A stretch of 64,000 nt of DNA from Cephalotrichum gorgonifer (Eukaryota > Ascomycota > Sordariomycetes > Microascales > Microascaceae). The first letter of the stretch is position 1. Every line of letters starts with the position of its first letter. Below, piece by piece: positions 10,079-21,516 of the stretch. The position numbers and the translations under genes are program-made. A model generated the notes under the pieces. That model ran no database searches, was not told the origin of the DNA, and saw nothing but the letters and a program-made list of their open reading frames with translations. Location: the NCBI GenBank assembly GCA_900312665.1, contig ONZQ02000007.1, positions 124,001 through 188,000 on the forward strand, given 5' to 3'.

Positions 10079-11339
10079 AAGATATGGCGGAAGACAAAGC
10101 CAGTGGTGCCCCCCCGAGGGATTCCACTCTGTAGATAAGTGACTGTTGCTCGGGGCGGAGGTGTGTTCGGCGTCGTCTTGATGTGAAAATCTATGTGATG
10201 GTGTTTGGAGTTCAAAGTTTTTTTTTCTTTCAGGTTCTTTGGAGGCGAAATGTGGAACGGTTTGACTGCACGCTCTTCGCTTGTCTCTCTACTTGTACCT
10301 TCCTTCTCGTACCCTCTGCCTTGTTGTTTTGTGCTTAATATTTTGCTTACTTGTACAAATGCCTCCTTCTTTGTCTTCCTCCTTTCTTCTTCTTTTCCCC
10401 CCTGATAAGTGCCTTTTTCTTCGTTCTTCATTTTTTTTTGGGGGGGGGTTCTATTTGTTCTTCTTTTCTCCAGTCGAAGAATGCCTTTTCTTTTCAGCTG
10501 GCACCTTGAAGCCAGGGTTGGAACCAGATCAATAAACAGGGTATTAGATGAACCCCGACCCATTCTTTGCTCGTACATGTTGTGACTCAACATACCTGGC
10601 TGCCTTGATTGATCCAGGCAACCACGACGGTCACGGGCCCATTGCCCGCTAATATTCCTGCACGCCCAACGCCGCAGGTCATGGTGTCATGGTCGGTGCT
10701 GCCGTGCCCTTGGCCACGTCCTTCTCCCCAGTGGCAAACACCAATAGGAGGGCCAAAGAGATTACACCCTGCAGGGAGCACCGCCCAACGGCCTCCCGGC
10801 CACCATCTTCTCCCCCACAGTGATCTCCATCGCCTGCCCGGAACTTGTATTTGTGGGCGCCATCGGCGCCTGACTCAGACGGCCCGCGGCGACTTTCTCA
10901 TTCGCCAACTCTCCACAATACCGGAGATCACAAGTGTCAGCGTCAGCACTCAGCCCTGTGGCCTGCAGGAAAAGCTCCACTAGCAGGGATGCCGTTGGCC
11001 CATCCGGGAGGGTCCGGGAGGGCCGCTCCTCGTCATCATCGAGCAGCCCAGCGGTGAGTGACGTCGCGGCGAGACGAATCGGGAAGAGGGAGAAAAAAGT
11101 GAGATCAAGTGCCTTGCTGCCTGGGCCACTTGCAGCGAGACCCGCCCATATAAATACATGTGCGGTGATCCATCACGGCTTTCTCTCTGTCGACCCGGCT
11201 CACTTCCCCCACACCAGCTAGTCTTCGTCGCAGCTACTCGATACTCAACGAGCGTATCGAGTCCCCGGGAAGACACCCGCTGGCCACCAGCATTCTCACA
11301 AAAGGCTGGTCCCCCCCCTCGCTACAGTTTGCTACCGCC
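10079..11339. other. Upstream region of the BCS1-like gene
   Basis: Contains T/C-rich tracts (10210-10500, including T9 next to G9 near 10431-10449) and two 9-of-10 copies of the GTAC motif (10289-10298 and 10347-10356). The last 150 bases are CT-rich, like a fungal 5' leader. No gene is supported. Confidence 0.45.
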
Positions 11340-13516
11340 ATGGCGTCCCCATTAACCTCCCAGGCCGGATCCGGCGTCCCCCCCTTCTCTCCTCCTGAGG
11401 ATGCTGTCGCTGCCCCCCAGCTTGCCATTCTCGACTTCTTCTTCCCTGGGTTTTCGGGCATTTCCGGTGTCATGCTGAAGTATCTCGGGATTGACCTGAA
11501 CGTATACATCCCACTTCTCCTTCTCTTCGCGGCCCTGACCTTCGCATGGGATCATGTCAGAGACTACTTCTGGTCGTTGCTATCCGATTACTTTATGAGC
11601 ACGGTAGAGGTATGTATAATTATCGCGCATGGCGCACCACCCATGCTATACTCCCCACATCCTCTCTGCGCCCCGCTAATCGAACTATAGATCCGCGTGG
11701 ATGACGAGATATACAACATTGTCATGGCATGGGTTGCCAACCAGAAATTTGCCAAGTCCTCCCGCCGCTTCGTCGTAAATACGAATCTGTCGTCGAGGAG
11801 CTGGTACATGTGGAGGTCGTATGACGACGATGACGACGACACCGACCAGGACGGCGAGGGGGGGAAATCGGCCAAGCGCCAAAAGAGCCTCTCTTACACC
11901 CCATCCTTTGGCACACACACCTTCTGGTACAGGGGGCGGCTTCTACTCTTCCAGCGGACCCAAAATAGAGAGCAAGGAGGTTATGTACCGGCTAGCGAGG
12001 TAAGAAACCCGTATATCATTGCGCAGAGTCTCGCGGAGCGCTTCACCCTGCTTAGAGAGTCTGGCTAATTTATATCGCGCCGGTCATATAGAGAGAGGAG
12101 ATATCCATTTCGTGCTTCGGGCGGAGCCCCTGGGTACTCAAGGAACTGCTTCTGGAGGCAAGGGCAGAGTACATCCAAAAGGACGTGAAGAACACGCTGA
12201 TCTACCGTGGCACCTGCAAAGGCATATCCTCCGAACCGACATGGCAGCGCAGCCTGTCCCGTGCATCCCGCCCGCTCTCAACGGTGATTCTCCGCGAGTC
12301 CAAGAAACAGCTGCTCCTGGATGATATCGGCGACTACCTCAATCCTGCCACTCGCCGCTGGTATTCGAACAGGGGTATCCCGTACCGGCGTGGCTACCTC
12401 CTGTACGGGCCCCCGGGTACCGGGAAGAGCTCACTGAGCCTCGCCCTCGCTGGCCACTTCAACATGCGCATCTACATCGTCAGCCTGAGTTCCCCTAGCT
12501 CTAGCGAGGAGAACCTGTCGAATCTGTTTGCGGAGTTGCCGCGGCGCTGCATCGTCCTGCTCGAGGACATCGACACCGCTGGCCTATCCAACACTAGGGA
12601 GACTCCTCCTCCCCCAAAACCGGAAGAGGACGAGAAATCCACCACAGTACCACAGCCGAACAAGCCGAATGCTACAGAACCACCCCTGGGCCGACTTTCG
12701 CTATCGGGACTGCTCAACATTCTGGACGGCGTTGCTTCGCAGGAGGGGCGCGTCTTGATCATGACGACTAACCACTTGGAGAAGCTCGACAAGGCGCTTA
12801 TTCGTCCAGGCAGGGTGGATATGACTATCGAATTCGGCCGTGCGGACTGTGAGATGACGGCGTCGATCTTCACTGCCATTTACACCAAGTTGGAGGCTGA
12901 TGTCGTTCCCACCGATCAGGCCAGGTCCGCGGCCGACCCTGCCACCGCCTCCCCGGACGTGAAGCGGAGGGAAGAGGAGCAGACGGCGGAGGAGAAGAAG
13001 GCTGCGGAGGAGAAGCTTAGGAAAGAGAAGGCTGATAGAGAGGAGGTGGCGGCTCTGGCGCAGGAGTTCGCTGCTGCGGTCCCGCCGGAGGAATTCAGCC
13101 CTGCGGAGATCCAGGGGTACCTGCTTCGGCATAAGCGAAGTCCCAAGGATGCGGTCGCCAACATCAGCGAATGGGTAATTGAGACGCGGAGACAGAAGAA
13201 GGAGAACAGCCAAGCACAGGCAGAGAAGGCAACATTTGTTCGGAAGGAGGAGAACCCTGAAGAGGCCAATGAGGCTTCCGGCTCGAAGCCGGAAGGGGAG
13301 AGTGGAGAGAGTGCTAAGGGGGGCGATTCTAGTGCTGACGCTGCTACAGTGCCCGCGCCTGTGGCCGTGCCCGGGTCGGGTACCGGATCGGACACTCCCT
13401 CGAGCCGGGATAGTGCCACCCCCGAACCCCATACACCAGCAGATTCTACGTCGCCTATCCTCGCGAGCGCGAAGACCGACGAAGTGCCGAACGAGGGTAT
13501 AGCGATACAGGTCTAA
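11340..13516 (+). CDS. BCS1-like AAA ATPase
   Basis: Member of the BCS1 family, whose founder inserts the Rieske protein into mitochondrial complex III. Three phase-0 exons: 11340-11609, 11691-11999 and 12092-13516; 667 residues, longer than true Bcs1 (about 450-500). One membrane segment at about residues 55-70 (YIPLLLLFAALTFAW) is followed by the BCS1 N-terminal domain. Walker A GPPGTGKSS lies at about 299-307, Walker B CIVLLEDID at about 346-354, and the second region has LLNILDGV and NHLEKLDKALIRPGRVD with the arginine finger. The region between Walker B and the sensor holds a Pro/Glu-rich insert. The C-terminal 220 residues are Glu/Lys- and Ser/Pro-rich. Filamentous fungi carry many such paralogs, so I do not call this the respiratory Bcs1. 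Confidence 0.9.
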
Positions 13517-14583
13517 CTGGGGGGTATGGGGGGAACCAAATTGACATGAAGAGTAAAATAATATGTGGAGGACGGCCTCGAGGGCTTGCCAAAGTGCGGC
13601 GTACCCCCGAGATATCACCATAGGTGTCGGTAATCCATCCTCAATACATTACCAATTGAAACAACAAGGTACGGTTGAATTACCACGCACGTGTCTACCA
13701 AGATGCATGCCGTATGTACTTGTAGTTTTGATGAGTTTGTCCCGGGCATCGGGTGATATAACACCCACGTAACACCCATGGCTTGGCTCCGCCCGCGTCT
13801 GGCGTTTTGGGACACCGGGAGTTAGTTAGACAGACCAGCCGAGCATGGCGTGATGCATTTGAGTAGGCATGTGGGGGGCTAAGCCGTCATACCCCCGTGT
13901 GACGGTAAGGGGAGAAAACATGTTGACAAAGTCTCCTCCGTATGTCGGAGAGGGACTGTGTTGCGAGATCGCAGCACAATACTAGATATATCCTGGCCTG
14001 ATGTTTGAAGGGTTTTCTCTGAGGCGGATTCCTCAGTGGAGCCGCGGGAAACCTGTGCAGCCCAAGAGACAAGCTGAGAAGCGTTTCACATGGTCTCGTC
14101 ATAGCCATCCTCGCGGTATACGTCGTATATCCGAGTGCCGCAGTATGAGGCAATAAAGAGATCATGGACGAGGAAACCGAGATCTTTGTGAGTGGAGTAG
14201 ATTGATAAGGTACATCGGTACTTAGGTCCATACAAATTCGTTGTTCCTCGATGACACACAGGAAAGTGGAACTCTAGGTGGGGTTAAAGTCTTGAACACA
14301 TCCACTCACATTGCAGGATGTTGGACCGCGATGGCATCGTCCCAAGGTGGGGTATCTATTACTTAAGCTTCAGGGCGGCCCACTGTGCTGTTTGGTGTGA
14401 CGCGAACCCCTGAAGGAGTAATTATGCGTGGGGCGCCTGCCCACTGTGGGTTCCGTGAGGATTGAGGAGGATCTTGCAGTTGGTCCCCTGGATTCTGACA
14501 AAGACGGACAGGGGGGGCACTGGACTCATCTCGGATTGTAACCCTGTAACCCTGCACCCAACCCACATTTCTTGTGCTAGGGT

Positions 14584-14593
14584 GTACTTGTAC
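14584..14593 (+). repeat. GTACTTGTAC site 2
   Basis: Exact copy about 890 bases upstream of the ERG13 start codon. Confidence 0.6.
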
Positions 14594-14978
14594 AACCGGA
14601 CACCCACCATTTTCGGAAATATTTGTACCATTATCACAAGCAAGCACGAATACACGGTGACGGTCGATACCAACATTTTAGAAGAGGTGGGCTAGACTTT
14701 TTTGTATGTAGGCCGATCGTTTGCACGTGAGTGGGCCGAAAAGTCTGTACGAAATGCGCCACGTTGGGAGAATGAAATTACACAGCGTACTACTAGTCAA
14801 CAGATCCGCCAGGGGGGAATCCATTTTTGGACATGATTTGAGTTTGGGTAAATGATGATAGGAGCGAAACTATTGCTTCGTAGAAACGGTTGAGACGCGC
14901 AATGTTTGCACAAGCAAGTACAGATACAGGGGACGGTCTAGGCCCTCCAGGCCCAACAGGCAACAAAAGGTCCCCCTA

Positions 14979-14988
14979 GTACAAGTAC
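14979..14988 (-). repeat. GTACTTGTAC site 3
   Basis: Reads GTACAAGTAC on the + strand, about 490 bases upstream of ERG13, with a further GTAC just downstream. Confidence 0.6.
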
Positions 14989-15139
14989 AAGGTACGAGCT
15001 GGCCAGTGCGTTTTAGCGTGCAAACCGACCGGAGCGCCCAGATTATCTCCCCATGCCAACTAAGGCTAACGCTCGGAGCGCGGCCAACGCTTGCGGTGAG
15101 GTGGGCGTTTACCCCTGTCTGGCACGATATCGGTACGGA

Positions 15140-15149
15140 GTACAAGTAC
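15140..15149 (-). repeat. GTACTTGTAC site 4
   Basis: Reads GTACAAGTAC on the + strand, about 330 bases upstream of ERG13, followed by GAGT. Confidence 0.6.
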
Positions 15150-15382
15150 GAGTCAATGGTAGAGGGGTTGGCGGGGCCATTGGAGAGAGGGGGAGGGCGG
15201 AAGGGGGGGGGGTTGGAAGGGGGAGGAAGGAGGAGGGGGGACTCAAACGGCGGTGAAATTCTTATCCAGGCCAGGTCAAAACCCAAATAGCACCCATTCG
15301 CACTCTCCTTTACCTTCATATTCATAGTCCACATCCAGATTCCCAAATCCAACCTTCTTCTCGCTCCAACCCCACCTCGATA

Positions 15383-15402
15383 NNNNNNNNNNNNNNNNNN
15401 NN
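15383..15402. other. Assembly gap of 20 N
   Basis: A run of exactly 20 N within the ERG13 promoter or 5' leader, about 75 bases before the start codon. The true length is unknown. It is followed by a C run, which suggests a homopolymer difficulty. Confidence 0.99.
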
Positions 15403-15477
15403 ACCCCCCCCTTTTGCCCCCCCATCCCGAAACTTTGCTTTTCCCTTGGGAGTTCGTGGAAGAACTAGCTTGCAATC

Positions 15478-17254
15478 ATGGCATCCCGCCCCGAGAACAT
15501 TGGCATCAAGGCCATTGAGATTTACTTCCCCAGCCAGGTGAGTTTCGACCCCTCCCGATATCGCTCCTCCCCTCTCTCTTTCCCCTCCTCCCCCGCACAA
15601 CTGCATCGCTCGCCAAAACACGGAGCAAAATCCTCGCGACTCAGGGTCGCTAACCTGTGTAATCGGTGTACAGTATGTCGAGCAGACCGAGCTTGAGAAG
15701 TTCGATGGCGTCAGCACCGGGAAGTACACCATTGGCCTCGGCCAGACCAAGATGAGCTTCTGCGACGATCGCGAAGGTTCGTACCCCCAAGAAGACCAGA
15801 GAGAGAGAGAGAGAAAGAAAGAAGAAAAAAAAGAGGCAGGAGAAGCGCCCTCCGGCGCCGTCTGCCTCCTCCCCTCCCCGTAGCAGTCGCCCTGCAGCCG
15901 TCACCTTGCTAATTGGAGCCTGCGCACTCGATCAGACATCTACTCCTTCTCGCTGACGGTCGTGTCGAACCTGCTGAAGAAGTACAACATCGACCCTAAC
16001 TCCATTGGCCGCCTTGAGGTCGGCACCGAGACCCTCCTCGACAAGTCCAAGTCGGTCAAGACCGTCCTCATGCAGCTCTTTGGCGAGAACACGAACATTG
16101 AGGGTGTCGACACCGTGAACGCGTGCTACGGCGGCACCAACGCCTTCCTCAACAGCATCAACTGGATCGAGTCCTCGGGCTGGGACGGCCGTGACGCCAT
16201 CGTTGTAGCCGGCGATATTGCCCTCTACGCTAAGGGCAACGCTCGCCCCACTGGAGGCGCTGGCGCCGTCGCCATACTTGTCGGGCCCAACGCCCCCATC
16301 GTCGTCGAGCCCGGCCTCCGCGGCACCTACATGCAGCACGCCTACGACTTCTACAAGCCCGACCTGACCTCCGAATACCCCTACGTCGATGGCCACTACT
16401 CCGTCAACTGCTACACGACGGCCCTCGACGCGGCGTACCGCGACTACTGCAAGCGCGAGGCTGCCAGGGCTGTCAACGGCACCAACGGGGACTCCAACGG
16501 TGCTGCTTCCAGCGGCCCCTCGCTAGACCGCTTCGACTACCTCACCTTCCACGCCCCCACCTGCAAGCTCGTCCAGAAGTCGTATGCCCGCCTTCTCTAC
16601 CACGACTACCTCGCCGACGCCGACAACGCCGCCTTTGCCGACGTCCCCAAGGAGCTCCGCGACATGCCCTACGAGAAGTCCCTGACGGATAAGGCCGTCG
16701 AGAAGACCTTCATGGGCCTCACCAAGAAGCGGTTCCAGGAGCGCGTCAGCCCCGCCGCCCAGGTCGCTACCATGTGCGGCAACATGTACTGCGCCAGTGT
16801 CTGGGGAGGACTGGCGAGTCTGGTCTCCCACGTGGAGCCCTCTGCTCTCGAGGGTAAGCGGATCGGCCTCTTCAGCTACGGCTCCGGTCTCGCCGCTACC
16901 TTCCTGTCCTTCAGGGTGAAGGGCAGCGTCGCCGAGATTTCCAAGACCCTAGACATCCCCGCCAGGCTTGCCGCCCGTCGCGCCGTCCCCCCCGAGACTT
17001 ATGATGCCGTAAGTTGTTGCCACACCCCTTTTTCTTCTTGTCCTCTCCAAGTCTCCAAATCTTCATCTCTCTCTAAGTCCTCGGGGTCATTTATTGGGTC
17101 TAACAATTTCTACTAGATGTGCGAGCTCCGGAAAAAGGCCCACCTTCAGAAGGACTACAAGCCCGAGGGCGACGTGTCCACGATCACCAGCGGCACCTAC
17201 TACCTCGAGAAGGTTGATGATATGTTCAAGAGGGAATACGCCACCCAGGCCTAA
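15478..17254 (+). CDS. ERG13: Hydroxymethylglutaryl-CoA synthase
   Basis: Condenses acetyl-CoA with acetoacetyl-CoA to HMG-CoA in the mevalonate pathway, which feeds sterols and other isoprenoids. Four exons: 15478-15537, 15674-15776, 15936-17008 and 17117-17254; 457 residues, a normal length. The start MASRPENIGIKAIEIYFPSQ and YVEQTELEKFDGVSTGKYTIGLGQ are family blocks. The catalytic Cys sits in VNACYGGTNAF (about residue 118), the catalytic Glu in GTETLLDKSKSVK, and the His-containing block is FHAPTCKLVQKSYARL. Intron 2 uses a GTTCGT donor, the same unusual donor seen at a PEX14 microexon in this window. Its 3' end faces the DHCR24-like gene. Confidence 0.97.
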
Positions 17255-17880
17255 GAAGCTGTCCATACCATGCCGCCGGGCAGGTAGGTAGCGCAGCCGC
17301 TACCAAACCCGATGAAGCGGGGGGGGGGACGCGGAACGTCGCCCTGTCGCGTAGCAACGCTTCCGTACATGACACCGTAGACGACTTGCTTTTTGTTTGG
17401 CATATCTGCGAGAGAACGGGATGATGGCACACTCCATAGGGAGTTTCGGAGCTTGCCGTGATAATAGACGGTCTAGACCGAGGATCAGCATTTCCCCTCG
17501 GCTCCTATTAATATAGTGGATGTTATTAGATATTAATGCCAGATCATCTGTACATACACCGCTAGGATCTCTTGACGTGAGAGTGATAGAGAAGGGGCGG
17601 AGGATTGGTAGAGAGTGTGTGGTAAAGGGCATGTTTCTAGTAGACTGAGTGGGAAACGCGCACTGGCCTGGCTCGGCGGCATTGCTTCGAGGGTTTATTT
17701 ACGAAGCCCCGGGCCGGACACGGCGGGACAGTATGGCTGATTGTGCCATGACTGATTTTGAAGTCTATTACTGCCTGCCCCATCTATTCTAAATAATGAT
17801 GCGTAATAATACAAGACAATACTGGCTTGCGTGGCGCCGCCAGCATGCTACAGCTATAACCACAACCCGCTATCGCGAGC
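17255..17880. other. Convergent 3' intergenic region, ERG13 / DHCR24-like
   Basis: 626 bases of 3' flank from both genes, with AT-rich patches near 17505-17545 and 17780-17820. No gene is supported. Confidence 0.5.
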
Positions 17881-19412
17881 TCACGAGTCGCTGCCTGGGT
17901 GCTTCCACTTCGCGTGCCTGTGGAGGTTATAGTCCCTGCTCTTGATGCTCTGCCGGATCCCCCAGAGCCCGCCGATCGGCCACATCGCCTTGGCCCTCTG
18001 CTTCCAGCCGCCCTTCTCGTCCGACGACTTCTTCGTCTTCGCGGCCACGTTGACCTTGTCGTACACCGTCGGGAGGGCGGTGGCCTGGTACTTGCGGCGC
18101 AGGGCGTCGTACCAGTCGCGGCCGTAGATCTGCCAGAAGTCGGCCTCGGAGTAGTAGGCGTGGGCGTACAGCCACTTCATGCCGCCGAGCTCGCGGAGGC
18201 GGCCCTCCAGCTCGCGGTTCTTGGCCCTGAAGGCCGCCGGGTCAGACGGGCCCCAGCCCCACACGCCGATGTTGAGCATGTCGGCGTCCTCGCCCTTCTT
18301 CGGGTCGAGGGCCGCGGGAGGGGTGGTGGTGTGGGGGTGGAAGGTGGGGTCTGGGGGCGGCGGAGGGGGCACAGCCAGAGGGGCCAGATGCCGAGGCTCT
18401 CGGAGGTGTAGTCGACGAACTCGGCGGCGGTGGAGTAGGGGAGGGCAAGGTCCTGGACGAAGTAGCGCTCGGACTCGCCGCTGCCGTGGAGGGCCCGGTA
18501 GAGCATGCGGGTGTGGAGGAAGTCGTCCAGGAACCAGCGCGTGAGGCGGTTGAAGGGCACGAGCTTGAAGTAGTCGAAGGCTCCTGCGCCGACCCAGAAG
18601 CCGCCGCGGTCGTAGCGGAAGAGGTACTCGGCGAGGGGGATGTAGTCGACCACCGGCTCGGCCGCGGAGCGCGTCTTCTCGGCGACGTGGAGGTAGTACC
18701 ACGGGTCCCAGGCGCCGCTGAAGGTCTGGGCGGGCCGGGACGCCGGCTTCTCGTCGGCCAGGACGCCGGTGACGACGACGCCGTGGTCCTTGGAGAAGAG
18801 GATGCCGTCGACGTAGTCGTTCTCCGGGTTCCGGGTCTGCTCGCGCACGAGGTCGACGGCCTCCTGCACGTTGTTCGTGCGGTGGTACGTCGTCTTGACG
18901 AACGGCTTGGCCTCCTTCAGCCGGAGCTCCAGGAGCGTCGTGATGCCCAGGGTGCCGACCGAGCCCGCGGCGCCGCGGAACAGGTCGGCCCTCTCGCCCT
19001 CGCGGTTCGCCCTCACGACCTCGCCGTCGGCCAGGACCATCTCGACCTCGTTGACGGTGTCGTCGAAGAAGCCGTGCTTGAAGGAGCTGCTCTCGCCCGC
19101 CGTGCCGGCGAAGCCGCCGCCGGCCGTGATTCCCGGGAACTCCATGACGATGGGCGGCACGAGCCCCTCGGCGAGGGTGGCCTCGACGAGGCGGTCCATG
19201 GGCACGTTGGGCTCGACGAGGGCCGTGCGCCTGGCGCGGTTCACCTCGAGCACGTTCCTGAGGGAGCCGATGTCGACCGTGGCGACCTGGTCGCGCCGGA
19301 GAGGGCGCGTGCTGTTCGTGGAGCCATGGTTGATGCGGTAGGGGACCTTCTTGTCGAAGAACTGCTTGACTACGCCTGAGATTTTGGCGACAGCCTTTGC
19401 GTGGCGTTCCAT
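17881..19412 (-). CDS. DHCR24-like FAD-linked oxidoreductase with apparent frameshift
   Basis: Resembles delta(24)-sterol reductase (DHCR24/seladin), an FAD-binding enzyme that reduces a sterol side-chain double bond with NADPH; its substrate in fungi is not clear. Reading starts at the ATG at 19412 (MERHAKAVAKISG). The FAD domain shows PYRINHGSTNSTR, GITAGGGFAGTAGESSSFKHG and GAAGSVGTLGITT. The frame runs to about 18370 (IWPLWLCPLR). The conserved tail (HPHTTT, DADMLNIGVWGWGP, KWLYAHAYYSEADFWQIYGRDWYDALRRKY) continues in another frame to 17881. The switch falls in a C-rich tract at about 18349-18370. No intron of workable length fits: the only GT...AG pair there spans 22 bases. A one-base loss or a sequencing error explains it; the joined length is about 509 residues. 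Confidence 0.8.
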
Positions 19413-19970
19413 TGTCGCCAACCGGGGGGCTTACTAGCTCACTCGGTCTCACTCAATCTCAATGCGGCCTGGGGGGGTGGGTGAGAAGGTTTGGGTGAGG
19501 TGTGGTACCAGTTGAGTACTGAACGGCCTCTTTGCCTGACCTGACCAGAGCATGTGGACTCGTCGTCAAAATTAGACCCGTCTGTGCTTGTATATGACCT
19601 CAACCCCTGCACGCTAAAATCCACGCTCCCACCCCTGCTCACTAGCACTAACACTAACACCAAAGTATCTCTGCACTCGCGAGTGTAGTGGTGACGCAAC
19701 CTCACCTCAAAAAGCCCAGTGCATGGCCTACTTGTATGCGTGAGGTGAGATTGCTGGGCACCTCACCCTAGTCAAGAGTTAATATCCTCGCGGCACATCT
19801 CCACTCTCTAGCTTAAATTGCAAATTCATGTACTACAAGAAAATGACTAGCACAAACAGTTGGAGCTTCGTCTCTTTCCTATATTATGTCTATCGCACCC
19901 AACCCAAATACCGCTCAGAACTCCGTGATCGCTAGTCTATGATGAGTTGCCGACGACTCTATGAACCGCT
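19413..19970. other. Intergenic region, DHCR24-like promoter
   Basis: 558 bases between two minus-strand genes: promoter of the DHCR24-like gene and 3' flank of the alpha/beta hydrolase. GTGAGGTGAG-like repeats occur near 19738-19762. No gene is seen. Confidence 0.45.
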
Positions 19971-21516
19971 TCACAGCTTTGGCGGCGGCAACGCCTTACT
20001 CGCAAGCAGATGAGACGCAATCTGCGCCTGGACCTGCTCCTTCACATCCTCGTCCGAGAGATCGCACAGCGAGCCCAGATCCAGCTCCACCTCCTCGAGC
20101 GACTTCGCCTTGATAGTGACCCCGCGGGACTCCACGCCGGACGGGTCCTCGATCGCGCTTCTGATGAACCCCGTCCACCCGTCGAAGCACCGCCTGGCCT
20201 CCGCCAACCGACTCAGTATCATGGCGAAGCAGTGCGGCATGGCCTCGTACTCCTCGAAGACGACCTTGACCCCGCTGGCGTGGAGCTTCGACGCCAGGAA
20301 CTTCTGCTCGTCCGCGAGCAGCTCCCACCCCACCGACATGTAGACCGGCGGCGCGCCCCTCCAGTCCGCGGCCAGGGCGATGGTGACGAGCGGGTGGTCC
20401 AGGAACGCGTCGTCGGCGTAGTAGCTCATCCTGGGTGGCTTCGCCGGCCATACCTCGCAGGGGGGCACCGCCTCCAGCCTCTGCGCCGCCGAGGCGGGGA
20501 GGTAGTCGAACTCGGCGTTCCGCTGCCAGGACTCCGAGCTAAGCGTCATGTCCACCCATGGCGAGCTGAGGGCGGCGCACCCCGGCAGCGGCACTTCCCG
20601 CTCCTGGCCGAACCACATGACCTTGGCGTTCTGTCGCCGGATCTCGAGGATGGTCTGGAGCAGCGCCATGCTGAGATTTCCTCCGGCGCTACATGGGGGG
20701 GTTAGAACTCGTGTCTGAGGCGGGTGCGGGTGCGGGTGCGGGTGGAGGAACAGAGTAGAAGACCACGGGCTTGGGGTAAGGGAAAACGACATACCTGTCT
20801 CCGGCAAAGACGACGTGCTTCGGATCTACCGGTTCATGGAATGCGTCTGGCGCAGGGTAGAGGAGCGTCAGGTAGGACAGTAGCGCGTCCTGCAGCGCGG
20901 ACGGGAACGGGTTCTGGGGGGCGAGGCGGTACCGGACCGAGTAACACCTCCCGCCGGTGAGCTTGGCCAGCTTCTTCGTCGTTGGGCGGTGGCTAGACGG
21001 GTCCAGGAGGTAGTAGGCGCCGCCGTGGAAGAACAGCACCGTCACGGGGCTCTTGCACTCCTTCATGAGCTCCGCATACTTCTCCCTCTCGGAGATGGGA
21101 GGAAGCGTGGACCTGGCGTTCGCGGCAGCCCGGTACCCTGTCCACTCGGCCTCGACCGGGACGATGTCCGGCCTCCGAGTCGCCAGTGAAGGGTCCGCCG
21201 GGGGCCTCATGCCGGCGATGGCCGCCAGGAGGACGTCCCGGACGCCCGTCTCCGGGGGCCGCGGGGCCGTGTACTTGCTGACCCATATGCGCCCCTTGAT
21301 CCCGGGGTCCCTGAGAGTGAGCCGCTGCGTCTCCGATATGGTGGCCGGACGGGACGGAGCTATGAGCGACCGGATGACCGACACCGTCACGGCGCTCCGG
21401 AGGTCCAGGTACTTGGCCGACTCGGAGAGGCGGAGGACGTGGAGCAGGCACACGCGGAGTATTAGTGGGACCTGGGGGAGCAGGGCCAGAACAAGGGCAA
21501 GTGTTTCCTTGTCCAT
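19971..21516 (-). CDS. Alpha/beta hydrolase, hormone-sensitive-lipase type
   Basis: Serine esterase or lipase of the alpha/beta hydrolase fold-3 group; the substrate is unknown. Exon 1 is 21516-20795, a 106-base intron (20794-20689) splits the codon of the nucleophile Ser, and exon 2 is 20688-19971; 479 residues. The join restores GDSAGGN. Other motifs: oxyanion HGGAYYLLDPSSHR, YRLAPQNPFPSALQD, and MPHCFAM with the likely catalytic His; an Asp near SVGWELLADE fits the acid or its neighbour. A hydrophobic N-terminus (ETLALVLALLPQVPLILRVCLLHVL) may anchor it to a membrane. The start at 21516 was preferred over a further upstream ATG because the N-terminal hydrophobic helix begins there. The C-terminal 60 residues are charged and extra to the fold. 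Confidence 0.88.

Larger units (their letters stand above)
13517..15477. other. Intergenic region upstream of ERG13
   Basis: About 2 kb with three exact GTAC 10-mers (14584, 14979, 15140), a purine-rich stretch near 15183-15240 and the assembly gap. Small open frames lack recognisable content. Presumed 3' flank of the BCS1-like gene and promoter of ERG13. Confidence 0.5.

Noticed and set aside
10015..10593. 192-codon minus-strand frame downstream of the proline-rich gene
   Set aside because: Lys/Glu/Thr-rich composition is the complement of pyrimidine tracts; no recognisable content.
18486..19379. 297-codon frame antisense to the DHCR24-like gene
   Set aside because: Shadow of a GC3-rich gene; the Val/Glu/Gly/Ala-rich product is typical of such shadows.
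15478..21516. A biosynthetic gene cluster around ERG13
   Set aside because: The neighbours lack a terpene synthase, P450, transporter or cluster regulator; the genes look like ordinary housekeeping genes.
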